DNA of 64,000 nucleotides, taken from Owenia fusiformis. Lineage: Eukaryota; Annelida; Polychaeta; Sabellida; Oweniidae. Positions within the stretch are counted from its first letter, which is position 1; each line of letters opens with the position of its first letter. The translations under genes were made by a program, and so were the position numbers. Below, piece after piece: positions 63,670-64,000 of the stretch. The DNA is taken from positions 28,866,740 to 28,930,739 of the forward strand of contig CAIIXF020000009.1 in the NCBI GenBank assembly GCA_903813345.2, read 5' to 3'. The notes beneath the pieces were generated by a model. The model made no database searches, was not told the origin of the DNA, and saw only the letters and a list, made by a program, of their open reading frames with translations.

Positions 63670-64000
63670 TATATTCTGCCACCTCATTAAAACTTGAAGA
63701 TGGATGGTGAATTCAAATGGCCACCATTTTTCACGAAGAATTTAAATGGATATCGTGTCATGAGTGCAGATTTTGCTATCGTCATGTAATATTCAAACTG
63801 ATCCATTTGATAAATATGTTTTATTCGGTGGGATTGGTTTCTCCGGTAATTGCTATTTTTCTCGTACAAAACACTATGTAGTTACCCTTGATAAGCACAC
63901 GCAAGTTGTAATTTATTACTGCTCTTTGACATCACATGGCAAATCACTGGAAAGAAACTGTATTTACTCGCTGACAACATATACGGAAAGGAATACCTCA

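Larger units (their letters stand above)
53925..64000. other. Gene-poor, repeat-rich tail of the window
   Basis: Starts with the probable ZNF207 3' UTR (AATAAA near 54071 and 54484). The rest contains inverted-repeat elements (54612-54977, 59305-60110, 60892-63669), the five-copy GTTGGGC cluster (54532-56706), a short tandem repeat (57122-57220) and GTCACCAC copies (57239, 62755). No coding gene is supported. Confidence 0.7.

Overview
The window is animal nuclear DNA. It is AT-rich, its protein-coding genes are cut by many GT-AG introns, and the non-coding part is full of short inverted-repeat elements. The gene set is a class II non-muscle myosin, a rhodopsin-type receptor, a mucin-like membrane protein and a BuGZ/ZNF207 zinc-finger protein. 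Intron density and the dispersed repeats point to an invertebrate bilaterian. A lophotrochozoan such as a mollusc is my best guess, but the sequence alone does not prove it.

Region 1-33.7 kb (+ strand) holds most of a non-muscle myosin II heavy chain. It runs from just before switch I in the motor domain to the stop codon; the N-terminus and P-loop exons lie upstream of the window. I could chain 32 coding exons in phase, 5259 nt or 1752 codons plus stop, which matches the expected remainder of the family. Its first visible exon exists as two tandem 93-nt alternatives (4699-4791 and 5238-5330). The last large intron holds a well-formed candidate 6-nt microexon. Introns carry a 602-bp foldback element flanked by TTAA, an A-B-B-A nested duplication (13.8-15.9 kb), a minisatellite of about 29 copies of a 57-bp unit (21.6-23.3 kb), and a complete intronless GPCR on the opposite strand (26.8-27.8 kb).

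Region 33.7-41.8 kb is the myosin 3' UTR followed by a repeat-rich gap. One of these repeats (about 37.5-37.9 kb) looks like the single-copy relative from which the myosin-intron minisatellite grew.

Region 41.8-46.5 kb (- strand) is a mucin-like, single-pass membrane protein gene. It has a remote signal-peptide exon, one large Ser/Thr-rich exon ending in a transmembrane helix, and a cytoplasmic exon with an NPSY motif. It is head-to-head with the BuGZ/ZNF207 orthologue (46.8-53.9 kb, + strand, eight exons, 394 residues), and the two start codons are 359 bp apart. A consensus YY1 site sits in that shared interval.

Region 53.9-64 kb shows no gene I can support. It contains several transposon-like elements, including an element with about 325-bp near-identical inverted arms (60.9-63.7 kb) and a CpG-rich 806-bp inverted-repeat element (59.3-60.1 kb). 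It also has a cluster of five recurring segments sharing a GTTGGGC/GCCCCCAAC stem (54.5-56.7 kb).

Functionally, myosin II drives contraction, BuGZ supports Bub3 loading at kinetochores, and the receptor and mucin-like protein are surface proteins. Nothing in the sequence links them into one pathway. Their proximity is treated as ordinary animal gene order plus one nested gene and one likely bidirectional promoter.
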